DNA of 18,346 nucleotides from Cytophagia bacterium (lineage in GTDB: Bacteria; Bacteroidota; Bacteroidia; Cytophagales; Cyclobacteriaceae): the NCBI GenBank assembly GCA_013373005.1, contig JABXIP010000375.1, positions 1 to 18,346 on the forward strand, given 5' to 3'. The notes beneath the pieces were generated by a model that did no database searches, had not been told where the DNA came from, and saw only the letters and a program-made list of their open reading frames with translations. Below, piece after piece: positions 8,323 through 16,797 of the stretch (its first letter is position 1; each line of letters begins with the position of its first letter). The position numbers and the translations under genes are program-made.

Positions 8323-9609
8323 ATGCAGAATCTAAATATTATCTATAAGGCGGTTTTATACAGTGCCATACTAAGTATCATTTCATGCGACAATCTGGAA
8401 GAGAGCAGCTCTTTTACGTCCAGTGATATTGAGCAAATAGATGTAGCCAAAGCTCTAGAGTCTAGCAAACCAATAAATGCTTCTATTTTAGGAATTGAAT
8501 CATTCGAATATATCCCACTTGAAACGAATGAAAATACACTGATGCTAGCTAATCCTTATTTGGTATCCACTATTGATGATTTGTTAGTGGTCAAAAACTA
8601 TAAGAAGTTAGCTTTATTCAATAAAAATGGAGAGTATATATCCGATATTGGAAAATACGGAGAAGACCCTGGGGCTTATCGGGTAGTAATAACCTCGGTT
8701 AATGACAGGTTAGATCAGAGACTAGTATCTGCTTACTCTAAATTTTCAAAAGAGATTCTTGAATTCAGTGTTGACACTAAGCAATTAGTGAATACGATTA
8801 ATATTCAAAATGTCCTATTGAATAATGACTCCACACTTCACCCCAGTAATTCACGTTTTTTCGATGTGTTCTTCGAGGACAAAGACAACATATGGGGCTT
8901 TTTGCCAAATCTCTTTGGTGACACCCCTTACAGATTGATTAAATTCAATGAAGACGGGGTAATCAAAAAAGCTTATCCTCAAGGACAAACAATAAAAGAA
9001 CGGCCAGACTCAGAAAGACTCTATTTTGCTGAGGCCATTTTTTACAAAATTCGTGAAACACTAATGTTCAAGGAGCGATATTCAGATACTTTATTCATTG
9101 TAAATGACGAGCACTTGAACCCAAAATATGTGTTTAATTTGGCTGAAAAATCTCCACCCTATGAGGAGAAAAATTATCACCGTTTTACAAGCAAAGAGGA
9201 CTACGATTGGGGGAACTTTCCTTACCCTTATATAGATAGAAATGAGTATATCTTTATTGAGTCTCTAATAGAATGCGATGACTTTCTAATTTTTTCAATT
9301 ATGTATCATAAGGAACTCTCCTATGGACTTTATGATAAGAAAAACGAGACAACTCAGATTTCAAAGATACCCGATGATAACAGTAATGGATTCTATAATG
9401 ACATTGATGATTTCCTTCCTTTTAGGCCAACTTTTATAGACCGAGAAAGCAATAAGCTTGTTGGTTTCGTAACTGCTGAAGAGGTGCTAAACTGGTTTGA
9501 GAAAAACCCTGAGTTAGCAAGCAAACTTCCTGAAGAACTTGCCGATCTATCTCAAATTCAACCGGAAGACAATCCAGTCGTCATGATTGGTAAATTCAAG
9601 AATAATTGA
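8323..9609 (+). CDS. 6-bladed beta-propeller lipoprotein P1
   Basis: This 428-residue predicted lipoprotein has a signal peptide with lipobox IISC and modified Cys22, followed by DNLEESSS. It belongs to the Bacteroidota 6-bladed beta-propeller family (DUF5128/BF3164-like). The blade motif is LFNKNGEYISDIGKYGED, then SDTLFIVND followed by YVFNL, and near the C-terminus EDNPVVMIGKFK. The DFLPFRPTF and VLNWFEKNP segments align with P2 and P3, so these three form one subgroup. Function is unknown; proteins of this family are thought to sit in the outer envelope and bind something through the propeller. It starts 30 bp after dapB, and its stop abuts a displaced dapB 3' fragment. This suggests arrival by recombination separately from P2-P8. 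No promoter was recognised. Confidence 0.85.
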   Translation: MQNLNIIYKAVLYSAILSIISCDNLEESSSFTSSDIEQIDVAKALESSKPINASILGIESFEYIPLETNENTLMLANPYLVSTIDDLLVVKNYKKLALFNKNGEYISDIGKYGEDPGAYRVVITSVNDRLDQRLVSAYSKFSKEILEFSVDTKQLVNTINIQNVLLNNDSTLHPSNSRFFDVFFEDKDNIWGFLPNLFGDTPYRLIKFNEDGVIKKAYPQGQTIKERPDSERLYFAEAIFYKIRETLMFKERYSDTLFIVNDEHLNPKYVFNLAEKSPPYEEKNYHRFTSKEDYDWGNFPYPYIDRNEYIFIESLIECDDFLIFSIMYHKELSYGLYDKKNETTQISKIPDDNSNGFYNDIDDFLPFRPTFIDRESNKLVGFVTAEEVLNWFEKNPELASKLPEELADLSQIQPEDNPVVMIGKFKNN

Positions 9610-9617
9610 TTGAAAGG

Positions 9618-9733
9618 CATGGATTATCATTCAAGTGAATATTTTCTCCAAAGGTGCCATAGCCGTTGCTGAATGGCTTAAAGACCAAAACGGGGTTAAA
9701 ACCATGGATGAGTTTTTGGAGAGTAAGTTCTGA
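9618..9733 (+). pseudogene. Displaced dapB 3'-end remnant
   Basis: Positions 9644-9733 encode, in one frame, FSKGAIAVAEWLKDQ, NGVKTMDEFLESKF and a TGA stop. The last 29 codons of intact dapB give the same peptide with four changes (25/29 identical). At DNA level 71 of 87 bases match, and 13 of the 16 differences are third-position changes. Weaker similarity to the preceding dapB codons (the CHTAHSRE region) runs back to about 9618 and possibly to the P1 stop codon, with small indels that break the frame. It has no start codon and no domain of its own, so it is a non-functional leftover. Confidence 0.9.
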
Positions 9734-9940
9734 ATATATCTCTCCTCCTCGGCTTTATATATTGGTATTCCACAAACACTTAATAAAATAAGGGCTAGAT
9801 ATAACTGATTTTATAGTTAATATAGGCTGAGCTACTTATAAAGTAACTCTGTTATATTTTACCGAGTTTCTTAATCGGACAGTAATACTAAGTTTAGTGT
9901 AATAACATGAGGACCGGTTCTTTAGATTAACCAAAATAAC
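9734..9940. other. AT-rich intergenic region between dapB remnant and P2
   Basis: These 207 bp contain no open frame with coding character and no clear terminator. The only structure noted is a small inverted repeat ACTAA-GT-TTAGT ending at about 9898. TAAGTTTA within it is one base from the TAnnTTTG promoter box and lies about 45 bp before the P2 start. A promoter for P2-P3 is expected here but cannot be assigned with confidence. Confidence 0.4.
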
Positions 9941-11128
9941 ATGCATAAAAAACCATTCATTGCCTTAGCCGTATGCCTACTTCTTTTTAATTTTCTTAGT
10001 TGTGCACAAGAAAAAGACAAGGAAGAAAGCCTTGATCCAGACATATTTAGAATAAACCTGACTGCAGAAGTTATCTCCAAGGCGGAGCCCCCTAAATTCA
10101 GTTCCATATTTTCAAAAATTGACTACGTAAGGCTTGAAACCAAAGAAGATTGTTTAGTCAAGGGTAATGCTAAGGTATATGTCTCCTCAGAGTATATATA
10201 CACTGTTGCTTTTAGACAAATACTTCAATTCGATAAACTCACCGGCCGCTTCATCAAAGAAATTGGACACTTTGGGGATGACCCAGAAGGATATTTGGCT
10301 ACTCAACCGCATGTTCCTCCAATTAGGGAAAACGCCTTTGTGGTCTTAAAAGCGAAAACGGTAGCTCAGATTGATGCAGAAAACAACAGCCTCACCAATA
10401 TTGCCAACAGAGTACAAATAGGCCAGGGATTTGCCGCACTTGACTCTAGCTCATTCGTAAGCTTTATCCCAAACCACGACTGTCAGCAAGAAAATCGACT
10501 TTTAATCTATAGAAAAGATGGAACGGAGATAAAAAGATTTCCAAACCATTTAAGTTGCCAGTTAAATGATAAAAATAGAATCTCTTTGGATCTCTCCGAG
10601 GGTAGGTTTTATCATTATGATAATAATGTTCTCTTCAAAGAGGTATACAACGACACCATCTTTCAAGTAGGTAAAGAGCGGCTAGAAAAGCATGCATTCT
10701 TTCATCTGGGAGATGAAGGCATTCCTTATTCAGAAAAAGAAAAGATGAATGAACGAACTAAATGGGATAAAGTAATTGTCTATGATGTCTTTGAAAGTGT
10801 CGATTATATATTTTTTAGCTATGTCTATAAGAATACCACATTCCAAGGAGTATTCGATAAACATAAGCGCATAAGCTTCATCCCCGAAAAGAAGGCCGAA
10901 ACAAACGGCATTCAGGATGACATTCACGGTTTTCTCGATTTCACTCCCCTAACCATTAGCAAGACAAGAGAAACGGTAGGTTACTTCTATCCACAAGATA
11001 TTTTAAAATGGTTTGAAGAAAGGGAAGAAAGCCAGAAGGTTCCAGAACCATTAAGTAGCCTAAAAGAGCTTAAATATGATGATAATCCGGTGATAGCAAT
11101 CGCCAAGTTAAAAGAGAGGGTAAAATGA
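9941..11128 (+). CDS. 6-bladed beta-propeller lipoprotein P2
   Basis: This 395-residue predicted lipoprotein has lipobox FLSC with Cys21, directly followed by AQEKDKEES. The acidic and lysine-rich stretch after Cys resembles the lipoprotein export signals that send Bacteroidota lipoproteins to the cell surface, so surface exposure is plausible. The propeller signature is QILQFDKLTGRFIKEIGHFG, then DNNVLFKEVYNDTIFQV with HAFFHLGDEG, and near the C-terminus YDDNPVIAIAKLK. P3 is its closest relative: VYVSSEYIYTV here is VYVSKEYIYTV in P3. It overlaps P3 by four bases (ATGA), so the pair is a translationally coupled duplicate. Ligand and function are unknown. Confidence 0.85.
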   Translation: MHKKPFIALAVCLLLFNFLSCAQEKDKEESLDPDIFRINLTAEVISKAEPPKFSSIFSKIDYVRLETKEDCLVKGNAKVYVSSEYIYTVAFRQILQFDKLTGRFIKEIGHFGDDPEGYLATQPHVPPIRENAFVVLKAKTVAQIDAENNSLTNIANRVQIGQGFAALDSSSFVSFIPNHDCQQENRLLIYRKDGTEIKRFPNHLSCQLNDKNRISLDLSEGRFYHYDNNVLFKEVYNDTIFQVGKERLEKHAFFHLGDEGIPYSEKEKMNERTKWDKVIVYDVFESVDYIFFSYVYKNTTFQGVFDKHKRISFIPEKKAETNGIQDDIHGFLDFTPLTISKTRETVGYFYPQDILKWFEEREESQKVPEPLSSLKELKYDDNPVIAIAKLKERVK

Positions 11129-12297
11129 CAAAACGCCAAAACCCAATTCTAATAATTTTATTGCTACCCCTGTTAGTAGTCTTCAATTGTTCTCTTAATC
11201 AAGAAAAAACAGAAGCGTCTGAGTTTATCCCCTATAAAATTGATCTAAGCCCAGAAGCTTATTTTAGAGCTGAACTGCCTAAGAATAGCTTCTTTTTCGA
11301 AGAGGTTGAATATGTAGCATTAGAAACTACAGAAAAGAGTAGAATTAAGGATGACTATAACGTATATGTCTCAAAAGAATATATCTACACGGTTTCAAAT
11401 AGGCAGATTCTTCAGTTTGATAGAGAAACTGGCAAGTTCATCAAAGAGATAGGGAGATACGGCTATAATGCCGATAATTACACATCAACTTTGCCAAGTG
11501 TGCAATCAACCAATTCCAACGAGATATTAGTTCTTAATAGCCAAGGCTTATCTAAAATTAACGCTGTTAGCAACGAGTTTACTAAAGTCAGTCCTCGGCC
11601 GAGCCCATTTCACGATGTTGCCGAGCTCAATTCAAATGAGCTTATCAGCTTTGTATCCGGAGATGAAAACAAGCTAGAATCACATTTATTGCAATTCTCT
11701 AAAGATGGAACTGAACTGAACCGGTTTCATTTGAACCACTCTCATTATGACCCTGGTAATTTCATTTTGTCACTAGGCTTTCTGGAAGGCAACTTTCACC
11801 ACTTCAACAATAATGTCTTTTTCAAGCAGGTCTATAATGACACCATATATAAGGTGTCTGAAAAAGGCTTAAGTCCATATGCATATTTTAATCTAGGGGA
11901 ATTTGCCATTGACTGGACTAAAGAGATTATTCAATCAGAAATCTACAACAACATTAGTATCATCAATACCTATGAATCTGAAGCTTATATTTTCTTTATC
12001 TACAGATATAGAGGAAGCATAAAATATGGTGTCTATAACAAAGTCAGCCAAACCACCTACCTACCTGAACATAATTGGACTGAAGATGGGTTTGTTGATG
12101 ACTTTTATGACTTTATAGATTTTAGACCACAATCCATGAATGAACATAATGAATTAGTAGCCTCGTTTCCTCCCTTTGAAATCATATTTTTCCTCAATAG
12201 CTATGGAGACGAAGCATCCATTCCGAAACCCTTAAGAGCATTAAAAAAAGTTAAAGAAGGTGATAATCCAATAATTGGAATCGCGACTTTAAAATGA
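11125..12297 (+). CDS. 6-bladed beta-propeller lipoprotein P3
   Basis: This 390-residue paralogue of P2 has a long hydrophobic signal sequence ending VVFNC; Cys22 is the likely lipid-modified residue, although Asn before it is not a classical lipobox. The blade motif QILQFDRETGKFIKEIGRYG is conserved, but the usual GDGPxEY that follows is degenerate (YNADNY). It also has NNNVFFKQVYNDTIYKV, then YFNLGE, and the terminal GDNPIIGIATLK. The C-terminal region lacks the clear acidic WFEE helix of P2. It starts inside the P2 stop codon. The next gene, P4, is 126 bp downstream, so transcription may stop or restart there. Confidence 0.83.
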   Translation: MTKRQNPILIILLLPLLVVFNCSLNQEKTEASEFIPYKIDLSPEAYFRAELPKNSFFFEEVEYVALETTEKSRIKDDYNVYVSKEYIYTVSNRQILQFDRETGKFIKEIGRYGYNADNYTSTLPSVQSTNSNEILVLNSQGLSKINAVSNEFTKVSPRPSPFHDVAELNSNELISFVSGDENKLESHLLQFSKDGTELNRFHLNHSHYDPGNFILSLGFLEGNFHHFNNNVFFKQVYNDTIYKVSEKGLSPYAYFNLGEFAIDWTKEIIQSEIYNNISIINTYESEAYIFFIYRYRGSIKYGVYNKVSQTTYLPEHNWTEDGFVDDFYDFIDFRPQSMNEHNELVASFPPFEIIFFLNSYGDEASIPKPLRALKKVKEGDNPIIGIATLK

Positions 12298-12423
12298 GGT
12301 GGTAACAGGACATTACTGGCAGACAAACTCAAAACCTAGTCTCAAAAACCTATCTTCCTGGTTTTACCTTAAGAAAAATTAATTTAATTATAATCCATTT
12401 TTTAGTTAGTATGGGGTAAACTA
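12298..12423. other. Intergenic region between P3 and P4
   Basis: No small gene is visible in this 126-bp gap. It holds a near-direct repeat, CTCAAAACCTA (12328-12338) and CTCAAAAACCTA (12341-12352). A weak hairpin AAAACC / GGTTTT (12345-12350 and 12360-12365) could slow transcription but has a low-GC stem. No TAnnTTTG box was found before P4. Confidence 0.35.
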
Positions 12424-13560
12424 TTGATTTTGAGATTTTCGCACACGCTTCTCTTACTTCTCATAAGCATAAATCTTTGGTCGCAAACCAGGCATGATTT
12501 TGAACATTATCAAATCGACATTCATGGGGAAAGAACCAACTTGTTCGATGTTATCGAACATGTAGAAATAATTCCTCTTGAAGAAACTGAGAGCTCATTA
12601 TTAGGCAGAGTAGAAACCTACTTCCCTACCCCTAACGGAATCGGAATTATTGACAAAAAGAATAGCAAAGTCCAGCTGTTTAATAATGAAGGTCGGTATC
12701 TGAGCACCATTAACCGTTCTGGTGATGGGCCCGAAGAATACAGAAACTTAGGCAGCTCGGTTTGGGCCGCAAATGACCAAATTCACCTATTCAGCAGCCA
12801 ATCCAGAACCATACTTCATTTCAGCCTAGAAGGGAAGTATTTAAAAACAACACCTGTCAAATACCCTAAAGAGTTATCGGCAGGCGGACTCATTCCTTAT
12901 GAAAACGGCTATATAGTTCAGCTTTTAGACAGATCCATTACTAGTAAATCTGGTCATCATTTAATGTTCCTCAACGAACAACTCAAAGACATTGAATACG
13001 CTAAACCAAAGCTAGATCCTCATCCCTTTCCCGTAAACCTTAGCAATCGCTTTAGCTACCTGAACAAAGAGTTGATATGGAAAAAACTGATCAGTGACTC
13101 TATCTTTATTATTGAAGACAAAAAAGCCAAGCCATTCATCAAGTTCGACTTTGGAGAAGATTGGATTTGGAAAGATCCTAAAACAACCGTTGATCATAAT
13201 ACAGCTTTCGATGCCATTTGGGATAATGAAACCAGCATATGGGAGGTTTTGTCTAAAGTAAATGAAGACTACGTAATACTCACCTATCATTACAAAATAT
13301 TGGAGAACGATAAGGGTCTCATTGACAGAGCCACTGGTCAATTCTATCGTTTAGATACACGAAAAGCAGATGGAGAGAACTTCGACTTATATTTTTTACA
13401 ATGGGAAGGAGATAGAATAACCACCTCCCTCCAAGCCTACGATGTCGATGAATTTCTGGAGAACTTGAAGCCAGACCAATACAGCATTGCCGGTGGTTTG
13501 AAGTATGATGACTTTAAGTACTCCGAAAATCCGGTGCTCTTAAGGATAAAGTTCAGATAA
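12424..13560 (+). CDS. Secreted 6-bladed beta-propeller protein P4 (TTG start)
   Basis: This 378-residue protein has an ordinary Sec signal peptide (residues 5-19, cleavage near WSQ) and no lipobox. It is therefore probably periplasmic or released, unlike P1-P3. The start is TTG at 12424: the only nearby ATG (12411) is out of frame and stops after one codon. A second TTG at 12430 is possible. Propeller motifs: VQLFNNEGRYLSTI with SGDGPEEYRNL, SDSIFIIEDK with KFDFGEDWIWKDP, and terminal ENPVLLRIKFR. The 3' end from 13478 onward is part of a repeat shared with P5. It is followed by P5 after one base (TAA-G-ATG). Function unknown. Confidence 0.83.
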   Translation: MILRFSHTLLLLLISINLWSQTRHDFEHYQIDIHGERTNLFDVIEHVEIIPLEETESSLLGRVETYFPTPNGIGIIDKKNSKVQLFNNEGRYLSTINRSGDGPEEYRNLGSSVWAANDQIHLFSSQSRTILHFSLEGKYLKTTPVKYPKELSAGGLIPYENGYIVQLLDRSITSKSGHHLMFLNEQLKDIEYAKPKLDPHPFPVNLSNRFSYLNKELIWKKLISDSIFIIEDKKAKPFIKFDFGEDWIWKDPKTTVDHNTAFDAIWDNETSIWEVLSKVNEDYVILTYHYKILENDKGLIDRATGQFYRLDTRKADGENFDLYFLQWEGDRITTSLQAYDVDEFLENLKPDQYSIAGGLKYDDFKYSENPVLLRIKFR

Positions 13561-13722
13561 GATGAAACCAGCACACACAATTTCACTCCTCCTCTTCCTC
13601 ACCATCGGTCTAAACGCTCAAACAGCTCCCAAATTTGAGCACTTCAAAATTGACCTCAATGCTCCAAAAATTAATTTCTTTGACGCCATTGAACATGTTG
13701 AGATTATTAGACTTGAAGAAAC
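13478..13722. repeat. 245-bp direct repeat, copy 1 (P4/P5 junction)
   Basis: This copy covers the last 83 bp of P4, one spacer base and the first 161 bp of P5. It aligns without gaps to 14598-14842 at a fixed offset of 1120 bp. I count 8 mismatches in 245 positions (about 97% identity), clustered in the signal-peptide codons. Identity ends abruptly on both sides, where the genes are clearly diverged. Confidence 0.95.
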
Positions 13723-14680
13723 TGAAAAATCACTTCTATCCTACCTGGCTTCTTATCTGAAAACACCTGCAGGCTTTTCGTTGAGAGACACTTACAAAAT
13801 GTATTTCTTCGATGAAGTTGGAAACTTTCAACAAACCATAAATAAGCAAGGAGATGGCCCGGAGGAATATTCCATCATTAACTCCTTTTGGATTAAAGAT
13901 GAGCATATTGAGTTATTCAGTGGTCCATCGAGAATACTACAACACTATTCATTAGAAGGTGATTACCTAAAAACCATTCCGGTTGGCTATGAAAAGGACA
14001 TACTGGCAGGGTCAATGATTCGCTATGAAGGAGGTTACCTTTTTCAAACCAAGTCCCCTACAAGAGGAGGAGATGCAGACTATGAGTTGATATTTACCAA
14101 TCATGATCTTGATATTCTCTCGCAAGAGCTACCCAAAAATCCCTCATTCCTTCTTAGTAATGCCAGCAAGAGGTTTCAGCAAAACGATGGTGATCTTTAC
14201 TTCAAAAAGACGCTATCAGACTCGGTCTTTGTTATTGTGGACAGCAAACCACACTTACGTTTCAGGTTTGACTTTGGTAATGACTGGACATGGAACGATC
14301 CGGAGAGTATGAGCAGCCAAAGACGCGCTGTCGGACTCATGCTGAATGGAGATAAGGTCTACGAAGTATTGCCCGACATTGGAAAAGAATATATTATACT
14401 CACAGGGATCATCAACTCTAAGACCCAAGTCAAAGGATACATCAATAGACAAACTGGTAATTTCCAGCACTTCGACTTACGAAAACATAACAAAGAAGAT
14501 TACAAAATCAACTTTATTAAATGGCAGGATAACCGATTGATCAGTTCGATTGAGTCTTACGACTTTGAAGAGTTTTTAAAGAACCTTAAACAAGACGAAT
14601 ACAGCATTGCCGGTGGTTTGAAGTATGATGACTTTAAGTACTCCGAAAACCCGGTGCTCTTACGGATAAAGTTCAGATAA
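13562..14680 (+). CDS. Secreted 6-bladed beta-propeller protein P5
   Basis: This 372-residue protein has a cleavable signal peptide (cleavage near LNAQ) and no lipobox. Its first about 53 residues are almost identical to P6 and its last 34 residues are identical to P4, whereas the propeller core between them is only moderately similar to either. Motifs: MYFFDEVGNFQQTI with GDGPEEY, ELFSGPSRILQHYSLEG, SDSVFVIVD with RFDFGNDWTWNDP, and terminal ENPVLLRIKFR. It has one-base gaps to both P4 and P6. With its flanking repeats the gene forms a 1120-bp unit that could be lost or multiplied by recombination without damaging its neighbours. Confidence 0.84.
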   Translation: MKPAHTISLLLFLTIGLNAQTAPKFEHFKIDLNAPKINFFDAIEHVEIIRLEETEKSLLSYLASYLKTPAGFSLRDTYKMYFFDEVGNFQQTINKQGDGPEEYSIINSFWIKDEHIELFSGPSRILQHYSLEGDYLKTIPVGYEKDILAGSMIRYEGGYLFQTKSPTRGGDADYELIFTNHDLDILSQELPKNPSFLLSNASKRFQQNDGDLYFKKTLSDSVFVIVDSKPHLRFRFDFGNDWTWNDPESMSSQRRAVGLMLNGDKVYEVLPDIGKEYIILTGIINSKTQVKGYINRQTGNFQHFDLRKHNKEDYKINFIKWQDNRLISSIESYDFEEFLKNLKQDEYSIAGGLKYDDFKYSENPVLLRIKFR

Positions 14681-14842
14681 GATGAAACCAGCACACACAA
14701 TTATACTCCTCTTCCTCCTCACCATCGGGCTAAACGCTCAAACGGCTCCCAAATTTGAGCACTTCAAAATTGACCTCAATGCTCCAAAAATTAATTTCTT
14801 TGACGCCATTGAACATGTTGAGATTATTAGACTTGAAGAAAC
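14598..14842. repeat. 245-bp direct repeat, copy 2 (P5/P6 junction)
   Basis: This is the second copy of the repeat at 13478-13722. It covers the end of P5, one spacer base and the start of P6. In the signal-peptide region the CTCCTCCTCTTCCTC order of copy 1 appears as CTCCTCTTCCTCCTC, the same length with the leucine and phenylalanine codons shifted, so both copies encode a functional hydrophobic core. Confidence 0.95.
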
Positions 14843-15824
14843 GGACAACTCACTGCTTTCTTCAATAGAATGGTATTTTAAAACTCCCAATGGCATCGCT
14901 GTACCCATAAGATATCAAAAGCCATTTCGGATCGCTCTTTTTGACAAAAATGGAAATTATCAAAACACTATAAACAGATTTGGCGAAGGTCTTAATGAGT
15001 ATTTAGACATAAGCAGCGCTTCATTTATCAATGGCACTATCGAACTATTTAGTGGTTCTTCAAGAATTTTACAGCGATATACTGAAAGCGGAAAGCTTAT
15101 TGAAACAATTAAGACCAAATACGATAGTCATATTTGGGGAGGGCAAATGATACCATATGAGCAAGGTTACATACTACATCAATGAGACGGATCAGGCCCT
15201 TTAGATCATTATGAATATTACGCTTTGGTATTTATAGATAGCGAACTGAACGTAATTAAGAAAGCCTCTAAAATAACTAACCCGAGCCAAATACCAGGTG
15301 CGTCTGGCCGGAACTTAATAACTGTAGAGGATGAGACCTACTATCACAAACATATGAGTGATTCTATCTTCCTTATCAAAGATGAAACTGTATACCCAAA
15401 GTTCAAGCTGGACTTTGGAGATAAATGGGCCTGGGAAAACCCTAAGAATAACGAATCGATTCAAAGAGCCATGAAGATGTTTTTGAATGAAGAGGGCTTT
15501 GTCGTTATGGTTAACCCTTTTATGAACAAAGAATACATCTTTCTAAGCTATTATCAAGGTATAAGCAACGAACAGAAAGGATATATCGATCGAAAGTCTG
15601 GTAGGTTCTACCGCTTTGATATGCGCAAAGACAACGGAGAAAATTATGACTTAAACTTTTTGGAATTGGAACAAAATAGCTTAGTCAGCTCACTTCAGAG
15701 TTATGACTTCGAAGAGTTTATAGAAAACTTAGATGAAGACCAGTGGACAGTAAGAGGCGGTTTTAAACTTAGGGAAATCCTGTACTCTGAAAATCCTGTG
15801 CTTTTAAACATTAAATTCAAGTAA
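14682..15824 (+). pseudogene. 6-bladed beta-propeller protein P6, interrupted by one in-frame TGA
   Basis: The frame opened by the ATG at 14682 runs to TGA at 15183-15185 (167 codons) and continues in the same frame to TAA at 15822-15824, with no indel. Together the halves make a 380-codon paralogue of P5. The first half has the signal peptide, IALFDKNGNYQNTI and ELFSGSSRILQRY. The second half has SDSIFLIKDE, KLDFGDKWAWENP and terminal ENPVLLNIKFK. The TGA follows CAT CAA, and in P5 the aligned region is a loop between blades. No convincing restart codon lies close behind the stop; the first in-frame ATG is near 15354. It may be a recent nonsense mutation, a sequencing error or, less likely, readthrough. 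P7 follows after one base and could lose translational coupling. Confidence 0.85.
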
Positions 15825-15825
15825 C

Positions 15826-16797
15826 ATGAAGTTTAGGCTTATCATATTGCTCATCTGCATCTTGTCTCTCTTTGAGACCGGCCTTGCTCAATCAACCATT
15901 ATAAATCTCGACAAGAACTCAACCCCTTTCACCAACATCTCTGAAATAGTAGAGTCCGTAACCCCTATTACATTCAAGGTCGCGAAGAAAGAACACCAGT
16001 TTATAGAAATTTATGACGTTCTGATGCTGGATAATTCAATTGTTGTTTCTGTTGCTCCGAAAGCCACAAATGGATTTCAAACCAAAGTGTTTGAGTTCAA
16101 TAATAATGGTGATTTCATCCGACAAATAGGTGGAATTTTTCCAGGCTTTATTACGCTCTCATATGATCCTAACAAAAAAGAAATCGGTATCAATGATGGA
16201 TACGGAACCCATCTTTACAATGAAATGGGACAATCTAGAGGAATAATAGAGACCACAAATTATGGTACTATTTATTTTGATGGATTCTATTGGGGTGTAG
16301 TTACTAAAGAAGGAGAAGAAGATCAATCTGAGCTGACCAAGTACTCCCCTAATGGCGCTAACAAGGAATTAGTTTGGACTTATACCTATAATGGTCAATA
16401 TCCTGCCTATTCCTTTATAAATAATAATATGGAATTGTCAAATAAGTCGGACAACGTGCTTTACCAATTAGAAGATGGGGAAGTGAAGCCCAAGATCCAG
16501 ATTAAAAGCAAAAATAAACTGTCAGGTGGAATTAAACATGTTAGCGACTGGATAATTATCAGTTCCATTGACTCAAGAAGAGGTGCCAGAATATTCAATT
16601 TATACAGCCTCAAAGAAAGTAAGAACTATAGTGCTATGCATTCCAAGGTAAAAAATGACCTACTGGATGGAGATTTGTTAAGACCTTTCGAGCGTGGTTT
16701 CCTTGGCCATATCCCAGAAAAGACAATATGTTTTATCAGCAACACTCCAAATACCTCAGAGACTTCATACACCATCTATCTAGCCAAACTGAAATGA
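15826..16797 (+). CDS. Divergent secreted beta-propeller-like protein P7
   Basis: This 323-residue protein has a Sec signal peptide (hydrophobic 5-15, cleavage near GLAQ) and no lipobox. It is the shortest and most diverged array member. It keeps a recognisable blade, VFEFNNNGDFIRQIGG, and DNVLYQLEDGEVKPKIQIK, equivalent to the SDSIF...FDFG region of its paralogues. It lacks the GDGPxEY motif and the terminal NPV motif, ending SYTIYLAKLK. Fewer blades, or a specialised partner of P8, are possible explanations. The start is one base after the P6 stop, and the end overlaps P8 by four bases. Confidence 0.75.
   Translation: MKFRLIILLICILSLFETGLAQSTIINLDKNSTPFTNISEIVESVTPITFKVAKKEHQFIEIYDVLMLDNSIVVSVAPKATNGFQTKVFEFNNNGDFIRQIGGIFPGFITLSYDPNKKEIGINDGYGTHLYNEMGQSRGIIETTNYGTIYFDGFYWGVVTKEGEEDQSELTKYSPNGANKELVWTYTYNGQYPAYSFINNNMELSNKSDNVLYQLEDGEVKPKIQIKSKNKLSGGIKHVSDWIIISSIDSRRGARIFNLYSLKESKNYSAMHSKVKNDLLDGDLLRPFERGFLGHIPEKTICFISNTPNTSETSYTIYLAKLK

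Noticed and set aside
8323..9733. Insertion sequence or integrase-borne island at dapB
   Set aside because: No transposase, integrase, terminal inverted repeats or exact att core longer than an 18-base chance-compatible identity was seen. Homologous recombination explains the scar better.
9734..12423. Small peptide genes of the NVEALA type, which can accompany beta-propeller lipoproteins in Bacteroidota
   Set aside because: The two gaps without genes (9734-9940 and 12298-12423) contain no short frame with a leader-like or repeated sequence, and no such peptide was seen on either strand.
13012..13341. Minus-strand frame of 109 codons inside P4, and similar antisense or out-of-frame runs in pyrG, yidC, parB and P5-P8
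   Set aside because: All lie within well-supported genes in other frames and show no domain or start context.
15183..15185. TGA read as selenocysteine
   Set aside because: No paralogue has Cys or another redox residue at this position, no stem-loop suited to SECIS function was recognised directly after it, and the family has no redox role. A nonsense mutation or sequence error is simpler.
16728..16793. Upstream start for P8 at 16728
   Set aside because: It would add 22 residues wholly inside P7 and place a polar segment before the signal peptide. The ATG at 16794 forms an ATGA overlap and starts directly at a typical signal sequence.
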